In this document: positions 7,383-15,347 of the stretch, in pieces
Layout: each line of letters opens with the position of its first letter
Position numbering within the stretch: position 1 is the stretch's first letter
Assembly: GCA_023247035.1 (NCBI GenBank)
Contig: JAHFHG010000021.1
Coordinates: 1 to 36,941, forward strand
DNA length: 36,941 nucleotides
Direction: 5' to 3'
From: Candidatus Omnitrophota bacterium
GTDB lineage: Bacteria; Omnitrophota; Omnitrophia; Omnitrophales; Aquincolibacteriaceae
Program-made: the position numbers and the translations under genes
Notes under the pieces: model-generated
Database searches by the model: none
The model's input: only the letters and a program-made list of their open reading frames with translations
What the model was told of the DNA's origin: nothing

Positions 7383-8507
7383 ATGCGCCCGATTCTGAAC
7401 AAAATCCAGGATTCTTTGAAGCCTTTTTTATTCCCCGCGCCGCTTCAGAAACTTTCCTTGAGGCTTTTTAAAAAGCGGGGGAGTTCCGAAGCCGAATCCG
7501 CTCCGATTGTGGGTTGCGATTTTGGAAAATCAAAAGTGGTTCTCCTTCAGATTGAGAAATCCTCTCCAAAAATTCGTGTCGTGAAATTTCAAAAAATTAC
7601 CCGCGGGGCTGCGAACGGCCAAAAGGATGCCGAGTTTTTGAAGAAGTGTTTTGAGTCGGGAGGCTTTAGCGCCCGGAGACTCCGGATCTCCGTAAAAGGC
7701 CAGGGAGTGATCCTTCGATTTGTTCAATTCCCCCAAATGAAGCATGAAGAGCTCCGCAATGCCGTTTCTTTCGAAATCGATCAGTATATTCCTTTTAAAG
7801 CCCATGAGGTGGTTTGGGATCTTTGTGTTTTGGAGGAAAATGTTTCGCTGGCTTCAGGCGCAAAAGGGATGAACGTCCTTTTGGTGGCGGTAAAACGTGA
7901 GGACTTGAATGCGTACCTTCAAGTTTTTCAAGAAGCGGGCCTTCAAATCGAACTCATCGATATTGACGCGCTTGCGGTCATCAATGCCCTTGAATTTTTT
8001 CACCCGCAGTCCGTTCAAACGACGGCCGGAATATTGGATGTCGGCACTGAAATTTCAACGCTCAGCATCACCCAAAAGGGAAAACCCCGGTTTATCCGTG
8101 ATATTTCTTACGGCACCCTTGACATTGTAAAGCGTCTCAAAAGAAAACTGGGCCTGAGCCAGGAACAAGCTGAAGAGCAACTTGCGGGCGATAACCCTCC
8201 AAGCCCGGAAGCCCTGGCCGTCATCCAGGAAGGATTGGGGGACCTTATTTCTGAGCTGCGGGTAAGTCTCAATTATTATTTGGATCAAGTTCCGTCGGCG
8301 GAATCGATTCAAGCGCTTTTTGTGACAGGCGGTGTCGTCCGGCATCACGCCGTTTTTCTGGGAAATTTTAAAAACGATCTTGGCTTTGCGGTTGAGCCCT
8401 TTGATCTCGTCAGTAAAATTGAGGCCGCCAGCTCAATCGATCCCGAAATGCTCAAACAAAACCAGGGGATTCTCCCCGTTGCCATGGGACTTTGCCTAAG
8501 GGCTTAG
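7383..8507 (+). CDS. pilM: Type IV pilus assembly protein PilM
   Basis: A 374-residue actin-like cytoplasmic protein (PilM/FtsA fold). The phosphate-binding strand GCDFGKS lies at 44-50, the mid-protein motif LRFVQFPQMKHEELRNAV is family-like, and ILDVGTEISTLSI forms the second phosphate loop. PilM binds the cytoplasmic N-terminus of PilN. The first 40 residues before the actin-like core are an unusual basic extension. No Shine-Dalgarno precedes the ATG at 7383. The gene begins the PilMNOPQ block and must have its own promoter because of the terminator upstream; I could not identify one with confidence. Confidence 0.9.
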   Translation: MRPILNKIQDSLKPFLFPAPLQKLSLRLFKKRGSSEAESAPIVGCDFGKSKVVLLQIEKSSPKIRVVKFQKITRGAANGQKDAEFLKKCFESGGFSARRLRISVKGQGVILRFVQFPQMKHEELRNAVSFEIDQYIPFKAHEVVWDLCVLEENVSLASGAKGMNVLLVAVKREDLNAYLQVFQEAGLQIELIDIDALAVINALEFFHPQSVQTTAGILDVGTEISTLSITQKGKPRFIRDISYGTLDIVKRLKRKLGLSQEQAEEQLAGDNPPSPEALAVIQEGLGDLISELRVSLNYYLDQVPSAESIQALFVTGGVVRHHAVFLGNFKNDLGFAVEPFDLVSKIEAASSIDPEMLKQNQGILPVAMGLCLRA

Positions 8508-8511
8508 AGCG

Positions 8512-9084
8512 ATGATCCAAATTAATCTTCTGCCCGAAGAGTTAAGGGGCCGTGAGAAAAAAACGGTTAAAGTGCCGGGGCTGAAGATCGGTTTAGGGGC
8601 GGGAATTTTTATCCTCGCATTAACCTTTTTCTTTTATATGGATCTGATCATCGCAAGGCATAAGCTTAAAAAGCTTGAAACCGAATGGTTTGCCAATCAG
8701 CCGAAGTCCCAGGAACTGAATCAGCTGCAGCAGGAAGTTGAAACGGTCTTAAAACCCGAAAAAAAATTTCTGGAGGAGTTTGTCGTCACGCAAACGCCTT
8801 TAACCCATAAACTCCGCTGGATAAGCGAATTTCTGCCGGAAACGGCGTGGCTGCTCGAAGTCAAGCTGGAGCGTAAAGCGGAGGAGAAGGAAGATCTTTT
8901 TATCAAAGGATTGTCCCTCCCTTCAAAAGAAAAATCCAGTATTGCGCAGATTGAAACCTACCTCCACGATCTGAAGGCCAAAATGCCTGAGGCCAATCTG
9001 AGCCTTACGACGACCCGCCAAAATCTTGAAGGCATCGACCTGACTCAGTTCGTTGCAAATTTTCAGCGGGGTTCTAAAGAGTGA
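8512..9084 (+). CDS. pilN: Type IV pilus assembly protein PilN
   Basis: A 190-residue bitopic inner-membrane protein. The N-terminus MIQINLLPEELRG is the classic PilN motif that binds PilM. One membrane helix follows (about 27-46), then a periplasmic coiled-coil and a ferredoxin-like domain. It starts 4 nt after pilM and overlaps pilO by 4 nt (GTGA). Confidence 0.93.
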   Translation: MIQINLLPEELRGREKKTVKVPGLKIGLGAGIFILALTFFFYMDLIIARHKLKKLETEWFANQPKSQELNQLQQEVETVLKPEKKFLEEFVVTQTPLTHKLRWISEFLPETAWLLEVKLERKAEEKEDLFIKGLSLPSKEKSSIAQIETYLHDLKAKMPEANLSLTTTRQNLEGIDLTQFVANFQRGSKE

Positions 9085-9686
9085 AATCCATTCAGCAGTT
9101 GACGTCCAAGGACATCCTCGATCTGCTGAAGAAAATCGACACGAAAACGTGGATCAAAATAGGCCTTGCCGCGGCCGGGGTGATTTCGTTTCTGATTGTC
9201 GTCGGCATCCCCGCCTGGTTTGAACGTCCCGGTGTGAAGAGCCGAATGAGAACCCTCGAAGATGAAATCTCCGTGACCAACGGGCTGATTCTGAAAAGGC
9301 CTGAATTGGAACGGAATAAACAGGACTCTATCAAATTTATTCAAGGGGCGAAGCAGCAAATCTACCTGCCGGGAGAATCCTCGTTGCTTCTCGGGGCGAT
9401 TTCGAAGCTCGGGGAAGAGAGCCATATTTCCATTATTGCCTCGAAGCCCAAGAATTATGAAGGGAAACTTCCGGAGCCCTTTAATGCTCAATACGAGGCC
9501 AACCAATATGATTTTACGGTTGAGGGGGGGTATCACGATCTGGCGACTTTTGTCAGCCGCATTGAATCCAACCCGAAGCTCCTGCGCGTGCAGTCGTTTT
9601 ATTTAAGGCCGCAGGAAGAGAAACCGCAAAATCACTTAGCCGACATCAGCCTTTCGGCCGTGTCATTTAAAAAAGAAATTAAATGA
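9081..9686 (+). CDS. pilO: Type IV pilus assembly protein PilO
   Basis: A 201-residue PilO-type protein: short cytoplasmic N-terminus, membrane helix at about 29-48 (IKIGLAAAGVISFLIVVGIP), coiled-coil segment, then a periplasmic domain with the family pattern FTVEGGYHDLATFVSRIES. The start is a GTG at 9081 that overlaps the pilN stop as GTGA. PilO pairs with PilN to link the inner-membrane machinery to PilP and PilQ. Confidence 0.92.
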   Translation: MKSIQQLTSKDILDLLKKIDTKTWIKIGLAAAGVISFLIVVGIPAWFERPGVKSRMRTLEDEISVTNGLILKRPELERNKQDSIKFIQGAKQQIYLPGESSLLLGAISKLGEESHISIIASKPKNYEGKLPEPFNAQYEANQYDFTVEGGYHDLATFVSRIESNPKLLRVQSFYLRPQEEKPQNHLADISLSAVSFKKEIK

Positions 9687-9728
9687 ATAGAACCCTTGCG
9701 CCGATGATTTAAACGTTAAAAATTTCGT

Positions 9729-10088
9729 ATGTTCTCAAAACAACGTGTTTCAGTTCACTTGCTCCTAAGCCTCGTAATCGTTTCAACCGCCTATGCCGAA
9801 GAAATCCGCTATGACCGCGGCGCGCGCCGGGATCCCATGATCCCCTTAGTCGGTCCCGGCGGTATTGTGCAAAAAATCCCCACAGGGGATTTTAATATTG
9901 AGGGCATTATTTACGACCCGCCAGCCGGCTCTTTAGTGCTCATCAACGGCGAGTTTTATAAACCCGGGGATACGATTAACCGCGCATCCATTATCAGCAT
10001 TTTGAAGGATCGGATTATCCTGCAGGTCCAAGAGGAACAAAAAACTTTGTGGCTTCGCGAGGAGATCTCAAATGAAGGAGAAAAATAA
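9729..10088 (+). CDS. pilP: PilP-like periplasmic pilus assembly protein
   Basis: A 119-residue protein with a signal peptide ending AYA before EEIRYD. A small beta-domain follows, containing FNIEGIIYDPPAGSLVLINGEFYKPGD, the 'value-stored-in-loop' pattern seen in PilP/GspC homology regions. It lacks the lipobox Cys of classical PilP lipoproteins and is shorter than E. coli- or Neisseria-type PilP. The position between PilO and PilQ is the main argument for the call. A 42-nt gap separates it from pilO, and pilQ begins 2 nt after its stop. Confidence 0.75.
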   Translation: MFSKQRVSVHLLLSLVIVSTAYAEEIRYDRGARRDPMIPLVGPGGIVQKIPTGDFNIEGIIYDPPAGSLVLINGEFYKPGDTINRASIISILKDRIILQVQEEQKTLWLREEISNEGEK

Positions 10089-10090
10089 GG

Positions 10091-11794
10091 ATGGCCAAAA
10101 ATCTGAGGGCAAAAAAAAGGGGAAAGCGTAAAAAAGCAGTTTTGATTCCACGGGCGGCCCTTCTTTTTCTTAGTTTGATTCTGCCCGCCGGTTTTTCAGA
10201 AAAGCTTTTATTTTCTGCGTCTACGGAAGCGCCGATTCCTGCCGCCCCTGCGTTACCGTCCGATGCTCCTGAGAATAGGCAAGACGCCGGCAGCATTACT
10301 CTGGATTTTAAAGAGGCGGATATCAATACCGTTTTACGCGTGATGAGCCTCAAGAGCAATGTCAATATTGTCGCAGGCCCTGAGGTTCATGGCACCGTGA
10401 CGATACGGCTCGAAAATGTCCCTTGGCAGAAGGCCCTTGAGGTTGTTTTAAGAACCTATGGGTACGTGTATGAGCGGGATGGAAACATCATCCGGGTGAC
10501 GACGCGGGATAATATGGCGGCGGAGCCCGTGATCACCCAAACCTTTGTTCTGAATTATACCAAGGCCGCCGAAATTCAAAACGCGGTTCAAGATATTTTG
10601 ACCGAACGGGGAAGAGTCAAGGTCGCCGAACGGACCAACGCGATTGTGCTGACGGATATTCCCACAAACCTTTATACGATTTCCGAGATCATTAAAAAAT
10701 TGGACCAAATCACGCCTCAGGCTTTTATCGATTCGAAAATTGTGAATACGAGCCTCGGGGTCTCTGAAAATTTGGGGATCGAATGGAAAACGGGGGGCAC
10801 GTCCAACGATCTAGGTTCGGTATCGGGTTCTTCGCGGCCGGTTACGTTCCCCTTTGTGACAAACACAAACCATGAGCAGGAAAACTTAATTCCCTTTATT
10901 CGCCAATTTTTACCGGTTATCACCTCAACAACGACGGCCAATACTGAGGATCCGCGGTCTTTCCCTCGCCCCGCAGCGGCGGTTTCGGGCAATACGTTTG
11001 CCTACGGGGCCTTGAATTTTTCCTCTTTTAGTGCGGTCTTACAAATGTTAAAATCTAGGGCGAACACGAAAGTCGTTTCGAATCCGCGGATTGTGGTCTT
11101 GAACAATCAAACCGCTGAAATTCATGTCGGAGATAATATCCCGCTGCCCAAGTTTGAAACAAACCAAACCACCGGACGGCTTGTCGTCAGTGGGTTTGAC
11201 TATGACGTGCTGAAAACCGGCGTGACGATGCAGGTTACACCCCATATCAATTCACAGGAAGAGATTCTCGTGGATTTGCAGCCCGCGGTGAATGCACGAG
11301 GGGCCACGATAACGTTCAACACCGATCTTTCAGCGCCGATTATTAGCGAGACGACCGCAAAAACTCAGGTCTTGATTCGAAGCGGTGAAACCATTGCGAT
11401 TGGGGGATTATTAACCGACAGCGTACAGGTTAATGAATCAAAAGTTCCAGGGTTGGCAAACGTTCCCGTTTTTGGAAAACTGTTTCGTTCAAAAAGGCAA
11501 ACCGCGGGATCGGGCAATGCCAAAGTTGAAACGCTTTTCTTTGTTACCGTAAGCATGGTGGATACGGAAGGGCAGCCGACAGGCGGACGATCGAGAACTA
11601 AACAAAAAACGAGTCAACAACAGTCCGGGGATGAGGATGCCGCATCCCAAGCTTCTTCAGATCAGCCGCCCGTGGAAAAAGTTGAGGAGAATCAGTCGCC
11701 GCAAATTGTAAAAACGAACGCCGAAACGCCTACGCCGGATTCGCAAACCCGTCAAACACCGGCGGGCTTTGCGCAAGGCCCGGCCGCGCAATAG
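10091..11794 (+). CDS. pilQ: Type IV pilus secretin PilQ
   Basis: A 567-residue outer-membrane pore. An unusually basic N-terminus (KKRGKRKK) and a hydrophobic signal segment (about 16-33) are followed by an STN/N0 domain (about 69-138), a secretin N1 domain (about 151-208) and the C-terminal secretin gate (about 320-495). The gate carries NPRIVVLNNQTAEIHVGDNIP, IRSGETIAIGGLL and VPGLANVPVFGKLF, the standard secretin signatures. The last 70 or so residues form a Gln/Ser/Thr/Pro-rich tail with no recognisable fold. No AMIN domains are seen, so the protein is shorter than proteobacterial PilQ. The start at 10091 is preceded by AAGG. Confidence 0.94.
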   Translation: MAKNLRAKKRGKRKKAVLIPRAALLFLSLILPAGFSEKLLFSASTEAPIPAAPALPSDAPENRQDAGSITLDFKEADINTVLRVMSLKSNVNIVAGPEVHGTVTIRLENVPWQKALEVVLRTYGYVYERDGNIIRVTTRDNMAAEPVITQTFVLNYTKAAEIQNAVQDILTERGRVKVAERTNAIVLTDIPTNLYTISEIIKKLDQITPQAFIDSKIVNTSLGVSENLGIEWKTGGTSNDLGSVSGSSRPVTFPFVTNTNHEQENLIPFIRQFLPVITSTTTANTEDPRSFPRPAAAVSGNTFAYGALNFSSFSAVLQMLKSRANTKVVSNPRIVVLNNQTAEIHVGDNIPLPKFETNQTTGRLVVSGFDYDVLKTGVTMQVTPHINSQEEILVDLQPAVNARGATITFNTDLSAPIISETTAKTQVLIRSGETIAIGGLLTDSVQVNESKVPGLANVPVFGKLFRSKRQTAGSGNAKVETLFFVTVSMVDTEGQPTGGRSRTKQKTSQQQSGDEDAASQASSDQPPVEKVEENQSPQIVKTNAETPTPDSQTRQTPAGFAQGPAAQ

Positions 11795-11906
11795 CGACAT
11801 GTCCCTAGTTGCAGGCTTGAATCTAAAAAATTAGAGATCGTTGCGCCGGCGTCGTCCTCAACCCTTCCGCGTCTTCCCATTCTATTTATTGTTACCGGAG
11901 GTTGTT

Positions 11907-12101
11907 ATGTTTACACGGATTCTATCCGTCATTTTTGCGGTATTTTTTCTCGCTTCTTCGTATGCTCACGCGGAGCCCCTGGCCTCCGAATCTTCGAGGA
12001 AGCTCGATAAAATTTTAGAGACTCAAAAACAAATCCTTCAGCAGATCGAAGAAATTAAGCAGGAATTGTACGTCATTAAAATTCGAGCAACGCAGCAATA
12101 G
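11907..12101 (+). CDS. Small secreted coiled-coil protein of unknown function
   Basis: A 64-residue protein starting at the ATG at 11907, which has a GGAGG ribosome binding site at 11897-11901. The longer open frame from 11841 has no such site. Residues 1-22 form a signal peptide (FTRILSVIFAVFFLASSYAHA before EP). The mature 40 or so residues have a heptad-like pattern (LDKILETQKQILQQIEEIKQ) that predicts a single coiled-coil helix. It lies between pilQ and RNase G. I do not recognise a family; a small periplasmic oligomer or adaptor is possible. Confidence 0.7.
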   Translation: MFTRILSVIFAVFFLASSYAHAEPLASESSRKLDKILETQKQILQQIEEIKQELYVIKIRATQQ

Positions 12102-12150
12102 ATTAATGTTGTAATATCCCTCAGGGATTCTTTGAAGAAAGGGTTAGCGA

Positions 12151-13650
12151 ATGAAACGTGAAATTTTAATCAGTTTGGATGCGAATGAAAAGCAGGTTGC
12201 CATCCTTGAGGAAGGCAGCCTCGAGGAATTTTATATCGAGCGGGCGGATGTGGGGCGCACGTTCGGAAATATCTATAAAGGGAAGGTGAAGACGGTGATC
12301 CCCGGCATCGGAGCGGCTTTTGTCGATTTGGGTACGAAAAAAGACGGCTTTCTGTATGTCACCGACGCCCTGAAATCCCCTTTAGACCTTGAAGCGGAAT
12401 TCGATGAACAAAACCAGCAGGCCGAAAGAAGAAGAGAGCGGATTAAAAGGATCGACGAGGTTTTAAAGGTCGGCCAGGAAGTTATCGTCCAGGTCGTCAA
12501 GGAGCCGATCGGCAATAAAGGGCCGCGTTTGACGACGCACTTTTCAATCCCTGCCCGTTATCTGGTCATGATTCCAGGAGAGGAAAAAGTCGGTGTTTCC
12601 CGGCGGATTGAGGACCGGGCGGAACGGGAGCGGATCAGGAATCTTTTCAAAGAAATCGAGATTCCAAAAGGCGTCGGTTTTATCGTCAGAACCGCGGGAG
12701 AAGGCAAAGGCGCTAAAGAATTCAGCCGTGACATTCGCTATCTCATCCGGCTCTGGAAGAAAGTTCAAGCCTCGATCACGACTAAAAAAGCGCCAAGCGC
12801 CATCCATCAGGAGCTGGATCTTGTCGAGCGGATTATCCGGGATCATCTGGTCGAAGAAACGGACAAGATCGTTGTGGATCATAAGGAGATTTACAAAAAA
12901 GTCGACGGTTTCCTTCACGTTTACCTGCCCGGGCAGTCGATTGATTTCCATCTCTACCAGGACCGGCAGCCGCTTTTTGAAAAATATAATATCGAAAAGG
13001 AAATTGAGCGGACCTTCCAAAAAAACGTTTATTTGAAATCGGGAGGATACATCGTCATCGAACAGACCGAAGGCTTGGTTGCGATTGACGTGAATACGGG
13101 AAAATTCACGGGCCATAAAAATTTGGAAGAAACGGTTTACAAGACAAATCTTGAAGCGGCGTGGGAAGTGGCGCGGCAGATGCGCCTCCGCGACGTGGGA
13201 GGGATCATTATTATCGATTTTATCGATATGGAGCATCCTGAACACCGCCGGAGTCTTTACCGGAATTTCAAAGAATCGGTTCGCAAGGATCGGGCAAAAA
13301 CCAACATTTTAAAAATGTCCGAACTGGGCCTTGTTGAAATGACGCGCCAGCGAATCCGCCCTTCTCTGGAAAGCGCGATCTACAATACGTGCACTTACTG
13401 CGAAGGAAAAGGAATGGTCAAATCGCCGACGACTATGGCCATCCAAACCATCCGCGAGCTGCGGAAAGCCTTGGGCCATTCTCAGGGAAGGACGATCAAT
13501 GCTTATGTGCATCCGGAGGCGGCGGAGCGTTTGCTTCATCAAGAAAAGAAGGCCATTGAGAACCTGGAGCACCAGACCCGCAGCCGCATCTTTGTGTATT
13601 CCGACGCAGCCCTGCATATTGAAGATGTGAACATTACTTTTGTCAAATAA
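12151..13650 (+). CDS. rng: Ribonuclease G/E family endoribonuclease
   Basis: A 499-residue single-strand-specific endoribonuclease for rRNA maturation and mRNA decay. An N-terminal S1 domain (about 38-125) is followed by the catalytic core. AIDVNTGKFTG places Asp313, and IIIIDFIDM places Asp356, 43 residues apart, as between the metal-binding D303 and D346 of E. coli RNase E. The zinc-link Cys pair is C414-x2-C417 (TCTYCEGKG). Length matches RNase G rather than RNase E, and no C-terminal degradosome scaffold is present. AAAGG sequences lie 8-15 nt ahead of the ATG. Confidence 0.95.
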   Translation: MKREILISLDANEKQVAILEEGSLEEFYIERADVGRTFGNIYKGKVKTVIPGIGAAFVDLGTKKDGFLYVTDALKSPLDLEAEFDEQNQQAERRRERIKRIDEVLKVGQEVIVQVVKEPIGNKGPRLTTHFSIPARYLVMIPGEEKVGVSRRIEDRAERERIRNLFKEIEIPKGVGFIVRTAGEGKGAKEFSRDIRYLIRLWKKVQASITTKKAPSAIHQELDLVERIIRDHLVEETDKIVVDHKEIYKKVDGFLHVYLPGQSIDFHLYQDRQPLFEKYNIEKEIERTFQKNVYLKSGGYIVIEQTEGLVAIDVNTGKFTGHKNLEETVYKTNLEAAWEVARQMRLRDVGGIIIIDFIDMEHPEHRRSLYRNFKESVRKDRAKTNILKMSELGLVEMTRQRIRPSLESAIYNTCTYCEGKGMVKSPTTMAIQTIRELRKALGHSQGRTINAYVHPEAAERLLHQEKKAIENLEHQTRSRIFVYSDAALHIEDVNITFVK

Positions 13651-13664
13651 ACTTCGCAAGACTC

Positions 13665-13812
13665 AAGGTCCATACGGAATATTTGTGGTTCCACACAAAA
13701 AAACACCGGAGGAAATACATCCGCTACGGAAAGTTTAAGTGAAATCCTAAAACGGAGCCCGCTTCAGTGCAGATCACCACTGAATGCGACGGTTAGCGTC
13801 GAAAACGTTTGA
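13665..13812 (+). pseudogene. Decayed N-terminal remnant of a YjbQ/UPF0047-like gene
   Basis: The 183-nt gap after RNase G reads in three successive frames as pieces resembling the start of a YjbQ-family protein. 13665-13709 reads KVHTEYLWFHTKKHR, 13709-13735 reads EEIHPLRKV, and 13732-13809 reads SLSEILKRSPLQ and on. There is no start codon (CTC stands where ATG is expected). At least two frame changes occur, and the rest of the gene is missing. The first piece looks much like the EYLWF-TKKR opening that I associate with this family. This is a visual match only; plain intergenic DNA is the alternative. Confidence 0.35.
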
Positions 13813-13833
13813 TTGTAAAAATCTTAGGGAATA

Positions 13834-14544
13834 ATGCCACTGACGGCGCTGGGCCTATGGAGTCTTGCGGCTCCAAGTGCGGCAGGAATTTTGAAACCGG
13901 AAATTTTTTCAATGCGTCCCAATCCAATGCTGGAAAAGCAGTTAAAAGACAAGGGGATTAAGGATACTCGAGTCCTTGAGGCCTTCGGCGCGATTCCCAG
14001 GCACCTGTTTGTTCCCGAGGAATTTCAAAACTCAGCTTACGAGGATCGGCCGCTTCCCATCGGCCATTCCCAAACGATTTCTCAACCCTACATCGCGGCG
14101 TATATGACGGAGGCTCTTCAAATCGAATCGACGCAAAAAATTTTAGAGGTCGGCGCCGGATCCGGATATCAGGCCGCTGTTTTGGCAAAACTTGCCCGGT
14201 CGGTGTATACCCTTGAAATTATTGAGCCGCTCTACCGGCAGGCCAAAGAGGCGCTAAGTCACCTGCAGATTTCCAATGTATTCCTCCGGCTGGCGAATGG
14301 CTGGCAGGGATGGCCGGAAGAAGCCCCGTTTGATAAAATAATCGTGACGGCTGCTGCCGCGCGGCCGCCTCGTGAACTTTTCGCACAATTAAAAGACGGA
14401 GGGTTGATTATTTTTCCTTTGGGCCCGCAGGAGGATGTTCAAACGCTGGTTTTGGGGAAAAAAATCGAAGGGGAAGTTAAAACCAAAGCATTGCTGCCGG
14501 TAAGGTTTGTCCCTTTCATTCATGACAAGAATGATTCTGAATAA
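13834..14544 (+). CDS. pcm: Protein-L-isoaspartate O-methyltransferase
   Basis: A SAM-dependent repair enzyme that methylates L-isoaspartyl residues in aged proteins. Motif I is LEVGAGSGYQAAVLAKL; the substrate loop GHSQTISQPYIAAYM and the FDKIIVTAAAARPP strand are typical. The core begins near residue 27 (MRPNPMLEKQL). The first 26 residues (MPLTALGLWSLAAPSAAG...) look like a weak signal or anchor sequence. An AGGGA lies just ahead of the ATG at 13834, but the ATG at 13912 is an equally good start and would give a cytoplasmic enzyme. Confidence 0.92.
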   Translation: MPLTALGLWSLAAPSAAGILKPEIFSMRPNPMLEKQLKDKGIKDTRVLEAFGAIPRHLFVPEEFQNSAYEDRPLPIGHSQTISQPYIAAYMTEALQIESTQKILEVGAGSGYQAAVLAKLARSVYTLEIIEPLYRQAKEALSHLQISNVFLRLANGWQGWPEEAPFDKIIVTAAAARPPRELFAQLKDGGLIIFPLGPQEDVQTLVLGKKIEGEVKTKALLPVRFVPFIHDKNDSE

Positions 14545-14556
14545 CGGAGGAAAAAA

Positions 14557-15006
14557 ATGAAAAAAAGCAAGTCCCGAGCCGCCAAGGACATTAAGAAAAG
14601 TAAATCCAAACCGAAAAGAAAAGCTGCTGCAAAAAGAAAACCGAAGGGGAAACCCGCAGTTAAAACCGCGCAAGCAAAAAAAAGGCCCTCGCGTCCGGCC
14701 CCGGTTGCCAAACGACCGCCCGGCAAAAAAAAACCCGCGGCTAAGATCGCCGGAGCCCTTATCGGGCGCGTGACTCACTATTTTCCTCAAGTGAATGCCG
14801 CGGTTGTGAAAATCCGGAAAGGGCCGCTGGAAATAGGCAGTATCCTTCATTTCAAAGGCCATACCACGGATTTCCGGGAAACCCTCCAGTCGATGCAGAT
14901 CGATCACCAGCCGGTTCGTGCCGCGAACCGGGGCGCGGAGGTGGGCCTTGGAGTTTCCCAAAGAGTAAGGGAAGGGGATTCTGTTTTTAAAATCAAGGCC
15001 GTTTAA
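14557..15006 (+). CDS. EF-Tu domain 2-like protein with a lysine-rich H1-like N-terminal tail
   Basis: A 149-residue two-part protein. Residues 1-63 are almost entirely Lys, Arg, Ala and Pro (repeated KKSKS, PKRK, AAAKRK), like a histone H1 C-terminal tail. Residues 64-149 form a translation-factor beta-barrel like domain 2 of EF-Tu: GRVTHYFPQVNAAVVKI, GPLEIGSILHFKGHTTDF, SMQIDHQPVRAANRGAEVGL. Free-standing barrels of this kind are known as 'translation elongation factor-like proteins' and have no GTPase domain. The tail suggests nucleic-acid binding. A GGAGG lies 7 nt before the ATG, and pcm ends 12 nt upstream. Confidence 0.8.
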   Translation: MKKSKSRAAKDIKKSKSKPKRKAAAKRKPKGKPAVKTAQAKKRPSRPAPVAKRPPGKKKPAAKIAGALIGRVTHYFPQVNAAVVKIRKGPLEIGSILHFKGHTTDFRETLQSMQIDHQPVRAANRGAEVGLGVSQRVREGDSVFKIKAV

Positions 15007-15023
15007 GAAAGACTAGGTCAAAC

Positions 15024-15347
15024 ATGCCTGAAGGAAAAGAATTTCTGCGCACCTATTTGCCTTACGATATCACTGAAATGAAGCAGTACCTCCTGATTAT
15101 GGGAGACCTGAGCGCTGACTGCGCGGCTTGCAAAGCGCTCGGTATTGACGGGTATGCGGCCCGTCAGTGCCCTCAATGCGGCACGCCGTTTAAGTACATC
15201 ACCAGCCGGCGGCTCGAAACTCACGGTGAAGAACGCTTCCGGCTTGTACGCAGAATGCGGGAAAAGAGGCCCGATCTGGCCGTGATTGACTACACGGATT
15301 ACATCAAAACCCTGGGACATAAAAAAGCGAGAGATTTTTTTGCGTGA
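15024..15347 (+). CDS. Zinc-ribbon-like hypothetical protein
   Basis: A 107-residue protein with two CxxC knuckles, C33-x2-C36 and C49-x2-C52 (DCAACK ... QCPQCG), which make a short zinc ribbon. The rest is charged and probably helical. It ends in a GTGA overlap with the downstream transporter and follows the EF-Tu-like gene by 17 nt, so it is part of the operon. I do not recognise a named family. A regulator or adaptor role is a guess from the zinc ribbon alone. Confidence 0.7.
   Translation: MPEGKEFLRTYLPYDITEMKQYLLIMGDLSADCAACKALGIDGYAARQCPQCGTPFKYITSRRLETHGEERFRLVRRMREKRPDLAVIDYTDYIKTLGHKKARDFFA

Noticed and set aside
12116-12133. Terminator after the small coiled-coil gene (ATCCC-TCA-GGGAT then TCTTT)
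   Set aside because: A 5-bp stem with a 3-nt loop and a poor T-tract is too weak to call.
13761-13801. Riboswitch or structured RNA ahead of pcm (hairpins TTCAGTG/CACTGAA and CGACG/CGTCG)
   Set aside because: The stems are short and match no riboswitch core that I recognise; the same bases are better explained as part of the decayed coding remnant.
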